The notes below the pieces were generated by a model. It saw nothing but the letters and a program-made list of their open reading frames with translations, had not been told where the DNA came from and searched no databases. Positions 32,160 to 45,200 of a stretch of 64,000 nt of DNA are shown piece by piece. How positions within the stretch are numbered: position 1 is the stretch's first letter; each line of letters begins with the position of its first letter. A program made the position numbers and the translations under genes. Source of the DNA: Begonia masoniana (taxonomy: Eukaryota > Streptophyta > Magnoliopsida > Cucurbitales > Begoniaceae); NCBI GenBank assembly GCA_022432975.1, contig CM039511.1, positions 48,883,640 to 48,947,639 of the forward strand. Direction: 5' to 3'.

Positions 32160-32345
32160 GGCGATTATTCGCCCATAAATGGGGCGAATAATCGCCCCTG
32201 AGCCGATTGCAACAGGCGAGTAATCGCCTGTTGCATCGCCTGTGGCGATTGCTCGCCACAGTTTGTGGCGAGCAATCGCCACTTCCTCTGGAATTTTTCT
32301 AGAGGCAGGCGATTCAATCGCCAGGCTTGGCGACCATTCGCCAAG
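32160..32345 (-). repeat. cluster of five perfect GGCGA-type hairpins
   Basis: GGCGATTATTCGCCC / GGGCGAATAATCGCC (32160-32174, 32182-32196); GCAACAGGCGA / TCGCCTGTTGC (32209-32219, 32224-32234); GTGGCGATTGCTCGCCAC / GTGGCGAGCAATCGCCAC (32242-32259, 32265-32282); GGCGATTCAATCGCC (32308-32322); CTTGGCGA / TCGCCAAG (32326-32345). All stems are perfect. The cluster lies 220-400 bp before the LTR 3' end in element orientation. Confidence 0.92.
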
Positions 32346-33083
32346 CCCTCTGCCCTGCTTCCTATCCTTCATTCCTTTCCTTCAATTTCTCTAACGCATA
32401 ACTATCAAATAAAACTCACTATAATTTTCATTCTTTTCACACTTAACCATTCACCTAATAAACGACTCGAAATACATTTTAAAACTAAGAACATTTTTAT
32501 GAAAACGAACTGCATGGATCCGTTTAAAACCTCAACAAATCCTCCTGTTTCAAATCACCACGCAGTTTCAAAATACATTCAATGAAAGACTTTTCAAACT
32601 ATTATAAAACAGTTTCCAAAACATCAACATATACATATATACCTATCAAGTATCCAGAATCAAACAACCTAAAGTATTTCTATACAAACATCAGTCCAAA
32701 AGTCCCAAACCCTCAAAATCTGTACATACAGTCCCCACGAGTCAGGTAAGCCTCGACTGCGCCAGCACACCACCGCAGCCATCCTCCGTCAACTGGACTC
32801 AAGCCTCAGGAGGAGGAATCCCATCCTCACCTGGTTCCTCGATATCTAGATCACCTACACCATACAATACACTATGAGATAAAAATCTCAGTAAGACTCG
32901 TAAATGCAAATGGTATGCTATGTCATGCTATGCTATGCACTGTAGGTGTCACCGAGATCCTATCCCTCTAACCGGAGAGAGCTCATCCAGCGGGCGGACT
33001 ACTCTTTCCAGCTAGAGGCAGGGGGTACACGCTTACATCACGTACAGCCGTGCCTGAGCCCCACCTCGCGTGACCTGTGAACT

Positions 33084-33197
33084 GTATGCCTTTCGGCCTG
33101 TATGCCTTTCGGCCTATATGCCTTACGGCCCATTTAAACTGTATGCCTTACGGCCCATTTTTAACTATATGCCTTACGGCCCATTTTAAACTGTATG
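33084..33197 (-). repeat. five-unit TATGCCTTACGGCCCATTT array
   Basis: Five tandem or near-tandem copies of TATGCC(TTTC or TTAC)GGCC. In element orientation each contains GCC-GAAA-GGC or GCC-GTAA-GGC, a small stem closed by a GNRA-type tetraloop sequence. It lies between the micro-exon donor and the second acceptor, where other LTRs carry hairpin arrays. It also occurs at 40910-40995. Confidence 0.8.
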
Positions 33198-34434
33198 TTA
33201 TCTTTAAACAATGTATGGAAATTCATTTTCATGCTTTTCTTTAAAACACGTGATGCGTGAACAGTTCATATCTTAAAGTAAACAAGCAATAACGTATACC
33301 ATCAAGACTGTAAAACATAACCTATAACCTATAAAACAACTAGACCTGTCTACCCAACCAAATTAAATAAACATATGCGTCACCAAAATCCTCGAGACGA
33401 CATTCGACGTACGGTGTAGGCCAATCGGCCAGAGAAGAATCACGAGAACTTACCTCGTGTCCAAAGCAGCTCAAGCTCCGTCCACGAGCGCTGATCACCT
33501 AAGCAATTTACAAAGATTGACGTTAAAACGAGTTTAAGTTAATAAACGTCCAATTGTCAAAGCCTCAACTAAAGGAATTTCCTAACATTCCAACTTAACT
33601 TATCGAGGCATTTAATCCATTAATCTACGCTCGATACTCTGAAATCCAATTTATGAGTTTTCTGAAAACCCGAAATTTACAAATTTAACATCTCTCCTAA
33701 ATCGTCCTAACTTCTTCCAATAACATTTAATACGTTCGTAAACTATAACAATCTATCAATTTCGAGCCCTAAATCTCGATTTTTAACAAAACCCTAAACG
33801 AAAACCTAATTATTTAAACTTCGTAAAAACTAAAATAAATGCTCTAAGATCGTAGGCTCATACCTAGGGTTGCGAGGGGAGGAGAAATCGCGAAGAATGG
33901 AGGAGAAACGAAAGTCGGATTGGAATCGAACGTGAGGAGAAAAGGGAATCGTCGCCTGAAAATTGAAGACACAGAGAGGAATTGCGTGGGAATGCTTCTG
34001 GAGAAGAGGAGTGTTTGTTTTTAATTTAAAATTTAACTTGACAAATTACCTTTTTGGCCTTCTTTAGTTTTTATAATCGTTTCGCCCTTCGTTCGTCAAT
34101 CGTTAACCATTCGTTTTCCCAAACTTCCTATTCACCAATAGGTCCAACTTATTATTTGGGAATTATAAAACTGTCCGTTCGCAAATCGGACCTCGTTTAC
34201 TATTTTTACGAGAACGTCTTTTATATTACGAGAAGTGTATTTACTCGGGATATAGTGTTTAATCTCCAAAAATTTCCATAATTTCTTTAAAATTCCTATT
34301 AATCGTTAGGATCGTAATGACACTTTCTTTTCGTGAAACGGACTTGATTTGACCTATTACCAAAATGCCATTATAATAAGTAACAATATAATATTATATC
34401 TGAAATCCGTACGAGCTGGGTATTACACGTTACA

Positions 34435-36250
34435 AGTTATGTTTAGTTGTCTCGTAGGATATGTTTTTTGTGTGTTTTGATCGGTACACGTTCTTTAGCT
34501 TACGTTATGCATTTAATTATCATGCTCATCTTTTTACAAATGACTTGAAAAATGGATATGCCATGGATTTCATGAAAAATGTAATGTAAGAAGTAAAAGT
34601 AAAGTATCAAGTAAACAAACCATAGCATGGGGGGGGTTTAAAATTGGGGGATGAATGGTTTAGACCTGGCGTTCCGTGGTAAGGGGTTTCCTCCTTCAGA
34701 TGGTGTGGGCAATCTAATGCCTTGGATGTATCCTATCTATCTGCGAGCGTTTCGATAACCATAGACTGACACGGATGTTGTTAAATGAAAATGTATGGAC
34801 AGCTTCCTAAAAGTTTACATATACATGTTCAAGCATTAAATTAAGTATGGATTTATGAGATTATTCCATAGGTGTCTTTATGGTGTAGGTGATCTGAAAT
34901 AGGTGAGATGACGTTCCTCACACCCAGATGTATAAACAGGTGAGAAGGGTGCCATAGGATGCGCTGAATGAGCCAGTCGAGGCAAATTTTGAACCCATGG
35001 CCAGCAAATGGTAAGTATGTTGAAGTTGTGGCTATGCTAGGGTAAACAACGGTTTGAGTAAATGTTAGGAGGGTTTATGTAGGCCGGGATGATTAGCTAG
35101 AAAGCTACGGCTGTTTGATGTTTTATGGATAATGTTCTGATAGCTGTTTTTTTTTTTTTTGGATATTGATGAAAACTAGGTTGATTGATACGGAATGGAT
35201 ATATTTTTATGAATTGAGTCGGTTTGATGATTTAGGTTGCGGTTTGATTTATGGATGTGATTTTGGGGAAGTGGGAATTGGAAAGTAATTGAGTGTAGTA
35301 GTGTTTTCGTATAATGTGGAAAGAGAAATGAGGGGAGGAGACTTGTGAAGAAGAAGTAAGGAAGCAGCACTCTTGATTTAAGTTCAGGAGCTTGCCGATC
35401 GACGCCCGGGAGTGCGATTGATCGGCTGATGTTTAGTATGGGTGTTTTTAACTTAAGTTTATCAAGTGTCTTAGCACAGCAATTCGATTGAAGGCGTCGA
35501 CAAAATGGGTTGAGAAATCGACCCCTTAGAGTGTCACGCCTATAGAATTGACGACCGATTGATAAGCAATTGGGTGCGAAGGCATCAACAAAAGGGTTGA
35601 GAAATCGACCCCTTAGAGTTTTACGCCTATGGACGTCAAAACCAAACATCGTCCTCTTTGTGGAAGGGAAAACGTTGATCGATCAGTAAGCAATTCGACC
35701 GAAAATGTTCATCCAATTTGTTGATGAAAACGTCGACCAATATCATACAGAGGCATGTCGACGTCACATTATAGAGGCCACGTCGACCGATCTGTCTACA
35801 AGAGCCACATCGACCCCCACTGTTTACTTTAATGAACCTGAGAGGAAGCGTTGTCTGCCGAAGGTAGTTCATTGCCAAAGGTCGAACAGAAGTGCGAAGA
35901 GTTTCAACCTGAGAGGAATTAAGTGTTGATCTATGTTATAGAAGTGCGACCGATTCTGTGTGGGTCGTAACTATTCATGTGAATGTGTCTTGCGCGACCG
36001 CCCGGTTTTTTTATTTAACAATGGCACTACGTTATTCAATTTAAGAATTCCACAGGGATTAGTACGGTCTTAGGCTGAAATGAATTAATTGTCTTTTTAA
36101 ACGAGTCAGAGTAATGGATTGAAATAAAAAACAGAAATTTTATGAGCTTTTTAGGAATAGTGTTATGGGAAATTAAGGGACGTTCCACAGGAACAACATT
36201 TTCGGGGGGGTCGGGATCGGACACTTTAACCTCTCTGAACTCCTATAAAA
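34435..36250 (+). mobile_element. LTR, third family, 3' part, with unresolved end
   Basis: Continues the LTR begun at 30905: GGTGTAG|GTGATC near 34888, then GCCGATCGACGCCCGGG and GCGATTGATCGGC (35394-35434), a 92 bp direct repeat (from 35473 and 35565, each with GAAATCGACCCCTTAGAG) and ACGTCGACC words to 35825. I could not find a TGTTACA-type end or the second TSD; the family boundary probably lies near 35970. The sequence after that is unassigned. Repeated at 42290-44110. Confidence 0.5.
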
Positions 36251-38015
36251 TTAAATATCATCTCCAGAACTCAACTAATCACAGAAAATCACAACCTCGA
36301 CTTGAACACGTAGCGGAAGACTTAAAAACAGATTGATCACATCTACCTAACACATCTGCCAACACATTGTCGAACGACCTTCGACTACTAACGACATCTG
36401 CGAACGACATTCTGCGAACAACATTGCACCACTAAAAAAATCTGCGACGACATCTTAGGAATGCGGTCGAAGTCAACACTTACAAACACTCTAACTTCTT
36501 AAACTTGAATTCCATTTCCAGAATCATCATGCACATAAAAATCATAAACCTCGACTTGAACACGTAGCGGAAGACTTAAAAAACAGATGAAAACATTTAT
36601 TTAATACTTAAAATCCTCTTTAGTTCATAACCAGTACCAACAAATCCAGTATTTATCAAATAAGAAACAATCCTTTCAAAACCTTCACTTCCATATCATA
36701 AACATATACCAAAACATATCTAGGAGCATCACCTCAGGCAAAATCGCACCCAACCACAAATTCATGCCATGAGCACACTCCAGCAATACTTCGACTTATC
36801 GTTAGGTTTGAGGTCTTCACCTTCCAACTCATTCACTACTCAAGGTTTAAACTTAAGCTAATGCTTAGTAAAGAGTGCAACATATACATAAATTCCTCAT
36901 AAATGCATGTTTCGTAAAATTCATGTTCGTGCTTGTTTCCTCTTTCACTGACATGGATATTAAGGGGCACGAAGGGAAATGACAAAAGAATCATAATCGT
37001 GGTCTTTGGACAATCTGTAACGACGAGTCCAGCCCCCACCAGCGGGAGGAGGATCCGCGAGCCTTTCCTACCAGTCCAGCCCCCACCAGCGGGAGGATCC
37101 ACGAACCCGCTACTCATAATCTTGAGAACATAATCGGGTCCAACTCGTGGGACAATCGTGACCATGCACCCAGTCCCACACTAGCCATTTTACATACATT
37201 ACATATTTTATCTTGTTCGTTTTTAAAATTCATGCTCATAAAACATTTTCATATGTTTTTTAGAAAATCATGACGTTATAGACATTGGATTGACAATGAA
37301 AATAGTCATGCTAAAGAAAACGAGTCCTTCATCAGGTAACATATCATAAAATACTATATTCAGCGTATCATAACATTCCCGACAAATCATAATTATCAAG
37401 CAATCCAAATACATTCTTCCTAGTATCCTCGTGATGTAGAGGCCCTAATGGAGCGGAACCCAACACACCACACTTACCTAGTTCCTAGCGAGCGTCCTTC
37501 ACTCTGCTCATTTCCACACTAAGACATCACATTTAAATGGTTTAAAATCCATCAGAGTTCAAAGCTGGTAAAATCCTAATTACGGAAAATTCCCTAGAAA
37601 TCTAGCTTAATCCTCTTCAGGCATTTTCCAAGTACATTGTGTGACATAACTTGTTTCCAATAACATCAATGACCTTCATACACTTTCAACTACATATTCC
37701 TTCAAACCTTATTTCTCTGCCTATCACCAATAATAAAGTCCAACATCCAATCACAATGCCATTTATACCATCAGTATCATGCATGAACTACATTTACTCT
37801 ACGTTATAAACAGAAGAAGAAAAAGAAGCACAAATTAAAACTAATGACAAAACCCAAATTGTGGACCCAACGAATGAATCATCTAAACTTACTCGGATTC
37901 GAATCCGAAGGAAAACGACGGAAGAATCTATGGCTGATGGAGGAAATCGCTGGCTGCCGCAAGACAAAAAGTTTTGGAGAAAATCGCCTAAAGAGAAAGG
38001 GGCGTCGGCTTGTAG
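36251..38015 (-). mobile_element. LTR, fourth family, minus strand, copy 1
   Basis: Minus-strand LTR signals: CTAG|GTAAGTG near 37480, a TTCCTACATCAC-like block near 37440, a duplicated hairpin segment (TCCAGCCCCCACCAGCGGG twice, 37028-37100), and an array of GACATCTGCGAACGACATT near 36390. An 85 bp repeat (CCTCGACTTGAACACGTAGC) occurs at 36294 and 36548. Its start lies beyond the inserted LTR; in the cleaner second copy it is at 51599. From about 36540 to the gap this copy is full of small indels relative to 44400-47990. Confidence 0.5.
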
Positions 38016-40068
38016 TGTAACACCTGGTTCTATTGAACCCATTTTATTTATCAACTAATGGTGTACGTTTTATGGAAGAAATTGAGAGAATAGTGGTTAG
38101 GTTAAAGGTGACTAGGCAAGGGCACAATGTAAGTGATGATTATTTGGGGATAACGTATTTAAGGGGACAGCGGTTTCGCTGATATGCTTAGAGCCGCACA
38201 TTACTTTTCTCTCCCTATTAGGTGCTTGCCGAATTCTCTCCCGGCGAATTCTTCCAATTCTCCAACTAGATGAGTTTTTGCTGTGGTTTCTTGCATTGTT
38301 GTAGTGGTAGATAGCGAGGATTGTAAATGGTATTTGAGAGGTGTTAGTCGAGAGTTGGTATTCGGGTTTTGGAACAGACATTTTAAACTAGCTTGGCCTT
38401 AGATTATGGACGTTATAATGAAGCTAGTGAATATTGAATTACTGCCTTGTGTTAATGATTTTAGGGGAGCAAACTCTGGTAGCTTTACAAACCAAAAAAA
38501 ATCCCTCAGGAAGCTCAGGTTAGGTAGAGTATGTTAAGACCCCTGGGTCCCAGACGTATTGTCCGCTCTGGGGATTGGGCCGTAGACCAATATCCTCCCT
38601 CAGGTTTGTTGGCCAGGACTTCACAAGTCGGTCACCCAACTAGGATTGTATCGCGAAGCAACTTTTAACTTCGGAGTTCTTATGGGATCCGTGAACAAAT
38701 TAGGCTCAAAACGAGTTCTTACTATGTTGAAGGGTCTCTTGACATATGTTTCATTAAAAATACTTCACAGCGAGTGTGGCTTGTGAACAACCCCCTTTTA
38801 CGCCCTGTCACCTTCCGGTCGCCGCGGGAAGTAACGCCATCGAGTTACGGTTCGTGCAGCCATCGTACACATTACCTTACACATCGGGTCATCACAATCA
38901 CCCTCACCCCAATTCGGGGGCCCCACAAAGTCCTCTTCCACACTTCCGGTTGGGTACAGGATGTGATACCTTTGTAACGACCCTTTTCATAGCAAAGATA
39001 TTGTCGCTCTGGGGATGGGCGTTAGCCCAATATCCGCCTCTCCCGGCCTTATTTGCGAGAACTTCGCAGTCGGTTCACCCAACCTGGGATTGCTCTCGAC
39101 GAAGCACTTTTTAATATCGGAGTTTTATGGGATTCGGTGACATTATGTCCAAAACGCGTCTTAACTAGGTTGGACGGGTCTCTTACATAGTCTCATTTGC
39201 ACATATTCCGCCAAGAAGCGATGGGGGATGTGACAACCCCTTGTTTTACGACCTGTAACCTTCCGGTCGCCCGTGCAGACGTACCGCCACTCCGGCGACG
39301 CGCCCCGGTTCGTGCAAGTCATCGTACACATCTTAAATCAGGTCACACAGAGTATGTGTGTGCTCAGGCCTACATTCCAAACAGGGATAGGGTGATATAT
39401 AGTTTTGTATGATTTTGGTTTGGACATGTATCATGTTTTGGACAAGAATACAAAAATACATGTACACTATAGTGGCATGGTAAGGCATGAAAAGGGTGAA
39501 TAAGATTAAACTATTAAAGCAATTAATTGCCCCGTAATCGAGTCACGAGGATACATACTTGGGAAAATGATCACTTCATCGACGGGGTATCAAGAACAGC
39601 TATGTCAATTAGATAACTATTAAGGGCATTACCGCCCTAATCGAGACCGAAGATATTATACTTAGGAAAACGGAATCCACTTCCATCGAACGGAGGAGCA
39701 CGAACACGCTATTTGAATCAGATTAATATTAAGGGAGTAATCCTCCCGTAACAGACAGAAGATATTTATCACTTTGGGAAAAAAATGATCCGCTTCCCAT
39801 CGAACAGGGGTGCTAATCAAAAGGGAAAAAAAAATACAACATAACTATGAGAGTAGAAACAGCATGAAAGGGTTTAGTTTCAGCATACTGATAAAAACGC
39901 CACGAGTATCTGAAACACGGTCGTCCCACAAAGCCCGTACAAGACTACGAAATTAAACAATATTTAAAACTTCTCTCAACATTCAAGATTGACATTTGCT
40001 AAAATCTCAATACAATTAAGAATTTGCAGCGAACTCATTGCGCGGACCGAATATTTTTTTTTTTTTTT
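38016..40068 (+). mobile_element. noisy copy of the TSD-tgtag solo LTR, cut by the gap
   Basis: Starts TGTAACACCTGG at 38016 after TGTAG and corresponds to 45884-47970. It includes a degraded Cassandra copy (38532-39349, corresponding to 46413-47243) and the start of the nested reverse LTR (from about 39888). Single-base insertions and deletions are frequent, and the copy stops at an N gap. It is best read as a low-quality contig end covering the same locus as 45884-47970. Confidence 0.75.
38532..39349 (-). mobile_element. Cassandra-type TRIM, indel-rich copy
   Basis: Aligns throughout with the clean element at 46413-47243, including the 5S-like blocks and the short internal domain, but with many indels (818 against 831 bp). 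The flanking GAGTA words are partly kept. It is probably the same insertion assembled twice. Confidence 0.75.
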
Positions 40069-40168
40069 NNNNNNNNNNNNNNNNNNNNNNNNNNNNNNNN
40101 NNNNNNNNNNNNNNNNNNNNNNNNNNNNNNNNNNNNNNNNNNNNNNNNNNNNNNNNNNNNNNNNNNNN
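40069..40168. other. assembly gap (100 N)
   Basis: Exactly 100 N, preceded by a T run at 40053-40068. The sequence on both sides belongs to two overlapping versions of the same region. Confidence 0.99.
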
Positions 40169-40350
40169 AGAATCTGGGTCTCAAGATGTCGTTCCTTTCC
40201 TTGTTCTTGTCATCTGGATTGATAAGGCTTAAGTTGCTGAATTGAATCACCAGTGCAATTTTGGCCTGTGGAAGATTGACTCGATAGGATGTTCTCTCGG
40301 ACCTTCCGATTACTTCGCTTGGGCCTCATACTTGATAGTCGCTTGTCTTT

Positions 40351-40382
<32 letters not shown>
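40169..40382. other. unassigned 214 bp with long T run
   Basis: Has no match to the corresponding part of copy 1 and ends in about 31 T (40352-40382). It contains GCGCTTGGGCCTCATACTTG-like low-copy text but no coding support. It may be a chimeric read end at the contig start. Confidence 0.5.
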
Positions 40383-40383
<1 letters not shown>

Positions 40384-42287
40384 AACTTTCAACTATATAA
40401 ATAAAAGTTTCAAAAAAAACATCACATATACCTATACCTATCAGGTAATCCAGAATCAAAAACCTAAAAAGTATGTCTTCCAAACATAGTCCCAAAGTCC
40501 CAAAACCTCAAAAATCCTGTCATACAGTTCCCCACGAGTCAGGTAAGCCTCGACTGCGCCAGCACCCACGCAGCCATCCTCCGTCAACTGGACTCAAAGC
40601 CTCAGGAGGAGGAATACACCCTCACCTGTTCCTCGATATCTAGCAGCCCTACACCATACAATACAGATGAGATAAAAATCTCGTAAGACGTAAATGCAAA
40701 TGCGGTATGCTATGGCATGCTATGACTATGCACTGGTAGGTCTGTCACCGAGATCCTCTCCCTCTAACCGGAGAGAGATAATCCAGGGGCGGGGGACTAC
40801 TCTTTCCAGCTAGAGGCAGGGGGTACACGATTACATCACGACAGACGTTGACTGCGGCCCACCTCGCGTGAACTGGGAACTGTAGTCCTTATGGCACTGT
40901 AGCCTTTCGGCCATATATGCCTTACGGCCCATTTAAAATGTTATGCCTTACGGCCCATTTTTAAACTATATGCCCTTTACGGCCATTTTAAACTGTGTAT
41001 CTTTAAAATGTTGGAAAATTTCATTTTCATGCTTTTCTTTAAAAACACGTGATGCGTGGAACCAGTTCATATCTTAAATAAACAAGCAAATAACGCTATA
41101 CCATCAAGACTGTAAAACATAACTCATAACCTATAAAACAAACTAGACCTTGTTCTACCCAACCAAATTACCTAAAAACATTGCGTCACCAAAATTCCTC
41201 GAGACGTGACATTCGAGTAACGGTGTAGCCAAATAGGCAATGAGAAGAATCACGAGAACTTAACTCGTGTCAAGCAGCTCAAAAGCTCCGTCCACGAGCG
41301 CTGATCACATAAGAAATTTACAAAAGATGACGTTTAAAACGCGTTTAAAGTTAATTAAAGGTCAATTGTCAAAGCCTCAACTAAAGGAATTTCAAAAACA
41401 TTCCAAAATTAACTTATCGAGGCATCTAACCATAATCTACGATAGATACTCTGAAAACCAATGAGGAGTTTCTGAAAAAACCCTGAAATTTACAAATTTA
41501 AATCTCTCCTAAAACGTCCTAAAATTTCTCAATAACATTTAATAGAGTTCTAAACTATAAAACAATTATCAAATTTCGAGCCCGAAATCTCGATTTTTAA
41601 ACAAAACCCTAAAACGAAAACCTAATTATTTAAACTTGTTAAACAATAAAAATAAATGCTCTAAGATTTTCGTAGGCTCCATACCTAGGGTGCGTAGGGG
41701 AGGAGGAAAATAGCGAAAGAATGGAGGAGAACGAAATGTCGGATTGGGATCGCACGTGAGGAGAAAAGGGAAAATCGCGCCTGAAAATTGAAGGGTACAC
41801 AGAGAGGACTTGGGTGGAATGTGCTCTTATGGAGAAGGAGGAGGTTGTTTTAATTTAAAAAAATTAACTTGACAAATTACATTTTTGGCCTTCTTTAGTT
41901 TTTATAATGTTTCGCCCTTCGTTTCGTCAACGGTTACCCATTCGGTATTTTCCCCCAAACTTCCTATTCTTACCAATAGGCAACTTATTATTTGGGAATA
42001 TTCAAAACTGTCCGTTCGCAAAATCGGACCTGTTACTATTTTGTACTGAGAACGTATTTTATATTACGAGAATGTATTTTAATGGGTATATGTTTAATCT
42101 CCAAAATTTCATTAAATTTGTTACAAAAATTCTATAATGTTAGGATCGTAATGACCACTTTTCTTTCGGTTGAAACGGACTTGTTGATTTTGACATATTT
42201 ACCAAAAAATGCCCATTATATAATAAAGAAACAATATTAAACCTATATTATATCTGAAAAATTCCGTACCGGAGCTGGGTATACCGT
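40383..42287 (-). mobile_element. indel-rich copy of the TSD-cgtta solo LTR
   Basis: Corresponds to 32588-34427 with many one- to three-base indels, ending GAGCTGGGTATACCGTTACAAG where copy 1 has GGGTATTACACGTTACAAG. The 3' part of the LTR with the GGCGA hairpin cluster is missing because the contig starts after it. Confidence 0.75.
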
Positions 42288-45200
42288 TACAAGTTATGTT
42301 TAGTTGGTCTAGTAGGATTGTTTTTTGTGTTGTTTTGAGGTACTCACTGTCTTTTGTTACGTATGCATTTAATTACTTCATGAATCATCGTTTTACAAAG
42401 ACTGAAAAAATGGAAATTTATGCAATGGATTTCATGAAAAAAAATGGAATGTAAGAAAGTAAAAAGTATCATAGTAAACAAACCCATAGCATGGGGTTAT
42501 TGGGGATGGGTTAGTACCTGGCGTTCGTGGTAAGCGGTGTTTTCCTCCCGTCAGATTGTTTGGGGTATCTAATTGCCCTTGAGGTATTCATATCTATATG
42601 CCGAGGGTTTATGATAAAAACATAGGACTGACACGACTGTTAAATGAAATGTATGGAAGCCTTAATAAAAAGTTACATTACATGTTCAAGCATTAACATT
42701 TAGTAGAATTTACGAGATTATTCTCATAGGTGTCTTTGGTGCTAGGGAATCTGAAAAATAGTGGAGGATGCAGTCCTCCACCAGATGTATAAACAGGTTG
42801 AAGAAGGGTTGCCCATAGGAGTTGCGCGAGCAGTCGAGGAAATTTTGACACATGGCAGCAAATGGTAAGTATGTTGAAGTTTTTGGCATGTAGTAAAAAA
42901 AGGTTTGAAAAGGGTTAAGGGGGTTTATGTAGGGCCTGATGGATGATAGCTAGAAAGATACTGATGTTTTGATGTTTTAGGATAAATTTATGCGATAGAT
43001 TGTGGTTTTGTTTTTGGTATTGATAACTAGGTTGATTGATACTTGAGATGGGATTATCATTTTTATGAATTGAGTCGGTTTGATGATTTTAGGTGTGAAG
43101 GATTTTGATTTGGATGTTTATTTGGTGAATGAGGAAAGTATGAGGTTAGGTAGTGTTTTGTTAAATTAGTGGAAAAGAGAAAATGAGGGGAGGGAGACTG
43201 GGAAGAAGAAGTAAGGATGAGCAGCACTCTGGGAATTTACGTTCAGAGAGCTTGCCGACTCGATCGCCCGGGAGTGCGATTGATCGGCTGATGTTTAGTA
43301 TGGGTGTTTTTAACTTAAGTTTATCAAGTGTCTTAGCACAGCAATTCGATTGAAGGCGTCGACAAAAATGGGTTGAGAAATCGACCCTTAGAGTGTCACG
43401 CCTATAGAATTGACGACCGATTGATAAGCAATTGGGTGCGAAGGCATCAACAAAAGGGTTGAGAAATCGACCCTTAGAGTTTTACGCCTATGGACGTCAA
43501 AACCAAACATCGTCCTCTTTGTGGAAGGGAAAACGTTGATCGATCAGTAAGCAATCGACCGAAAATGTTCATCCAATTTGTTGATGAAAACGTCGACCAA
43601 TATCATACAGAGGCATGTCGACGTCACATTATAGAGGCCACGTCGACCGATCTGTCTACAAGAGCCACATCGACCCCCACTGTTTACTTTAATGAAACCT
43701 GAGAGGAAGAGTTGTCTGCCGGAGGTAGTTCATTGCCAAAGGTCGAACAGAAGTGCGAAGAGTTTCAACCTGAGAGGAATTAAGTGTTGATCTATGTTAT
43801 AGAAGTGCGACCGATTCTGTGTGGGTCGTAACTATTCATGTGAATGTGTCTTGCGCGACCGCCCGGTTTTTTTATTTAACAATGGCACTACGTTATTCAA
43901 TTTAAGAATTCCACAGGGATTAGTACGGTCTTAGGCTGAAATGAATTAATTGTCTTTTTAAACGAGTCAGAGTAATGGATTGAAATAAAAAACAGAAATT
44001 TTATGAGCTTTTTAGGAATAGTGTTATGGGAAATTAAGGGACGTTCCACAGGAACAACATTTTCGGGGGGGTCGGGATCGGACACTTTAACCTCTCTGAA
44101 CTCCTATAAAATTAAATATCATCTCCAGAACTCAACTAATCACAGAAAATCACAACCTCGACTTGAACACGTAGCGGAAGACTTTAAAAACAGATTGATC
44201 ACATCTACCTAACACATCTGCCAACACATTGTCGAACGACCTTCGACTACTAACGACATCTGCGAACGACATTCTGCGAACAACATTGCACCACTAAAAA
44301 AATCTGCGACGACATCTTAGGAATGCGGTCGAAGTCAACACTTACAAACACTCTAACTTCTTAAACTTGAATTCCATTTCCAGAATCATTCATGCACATA
44401 AACATAATAAACTCGACTTGCACATGTAGTGGAAGACTTAAAAAACAGATGAAAACATTTATTTAATACTTAAAATCCTCTTTAGTTCATAACCAGTACC
44501 AACAAATCCAGTATTTATCAACATAAGGAACAATCCTTTCATACCTTCATTCCCAATATCTAAACATTATGTACCAAAACATTCAGGGAGCAATCACCCT
44601 CAGGTGCAAAAATCGCCACCCCCCCACAAAATTCATGGCCTGAGCACCCTCCAGCAACTCGACTTAGACATTATCGTTAGGTTTGAGGTCTTCACCTTCC
44701 AACTCATCACCTACATCATAAGGTTTAAACTATAAGCTAATGCTTAGTAAAGAGTGCAACATATACATAAATTCTCATAAATGCATGTTTCGTAAAAATC
44801 ATGTTCGTGTTCTTGTTTCATCTTTCACTTGACATGGATTAAGGGGCACGAAGGGAAATGACAAAAGAATCATAATCGTGGTCCTTTTGGACAATATCTG
44901 TAACGACTAGTCCAGCCCCCACCAGCGGGAGGATCCGCGAGCCTTCCTACCAGTCCAGCCCCCACAGCGGGAGGATCCACGAACCGTACTCATAATCTTG
45001 AGAACATAATCGTGGTCCAACTCGTGGACAAATCGTGACCATTTCACCCCGTCCCACACTTAGCCATTCTTACATACATTACATATTCTTATCTTGTTCG
45101 TTTAAATCATGCTCATAAAACATTTTCATATGTTTTTTAGAAAATCATGACGTATAGACATGGATGCACATATGAACGTCATGCTAAAGAAAACGAGTCA

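Larger units (their letters stand above)
31944..34427 (-). mobile_element. solo LTR (2,484 bp), TSD cgtta
   Basis: Plus strand TGTAGCGACC...GGGTATTACA, flanked by CGTTA at 31939-31943 and 34428-34432. It is inserted inside the end of the foldback element. Minus-strand signals: CCTAG|GTATGAG near 33875, TTAG|GTGATC (exon 33454-33498, 45 nt), GAG|GTAAGT, GGCCTACACC, and TGTAG|GTGATC near 32860. It also holds the GGCGA hairpin cluster and a GCCTTACGGCCC array. A second copy of most of it is at 40383-42287. Confidence 0.88.
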
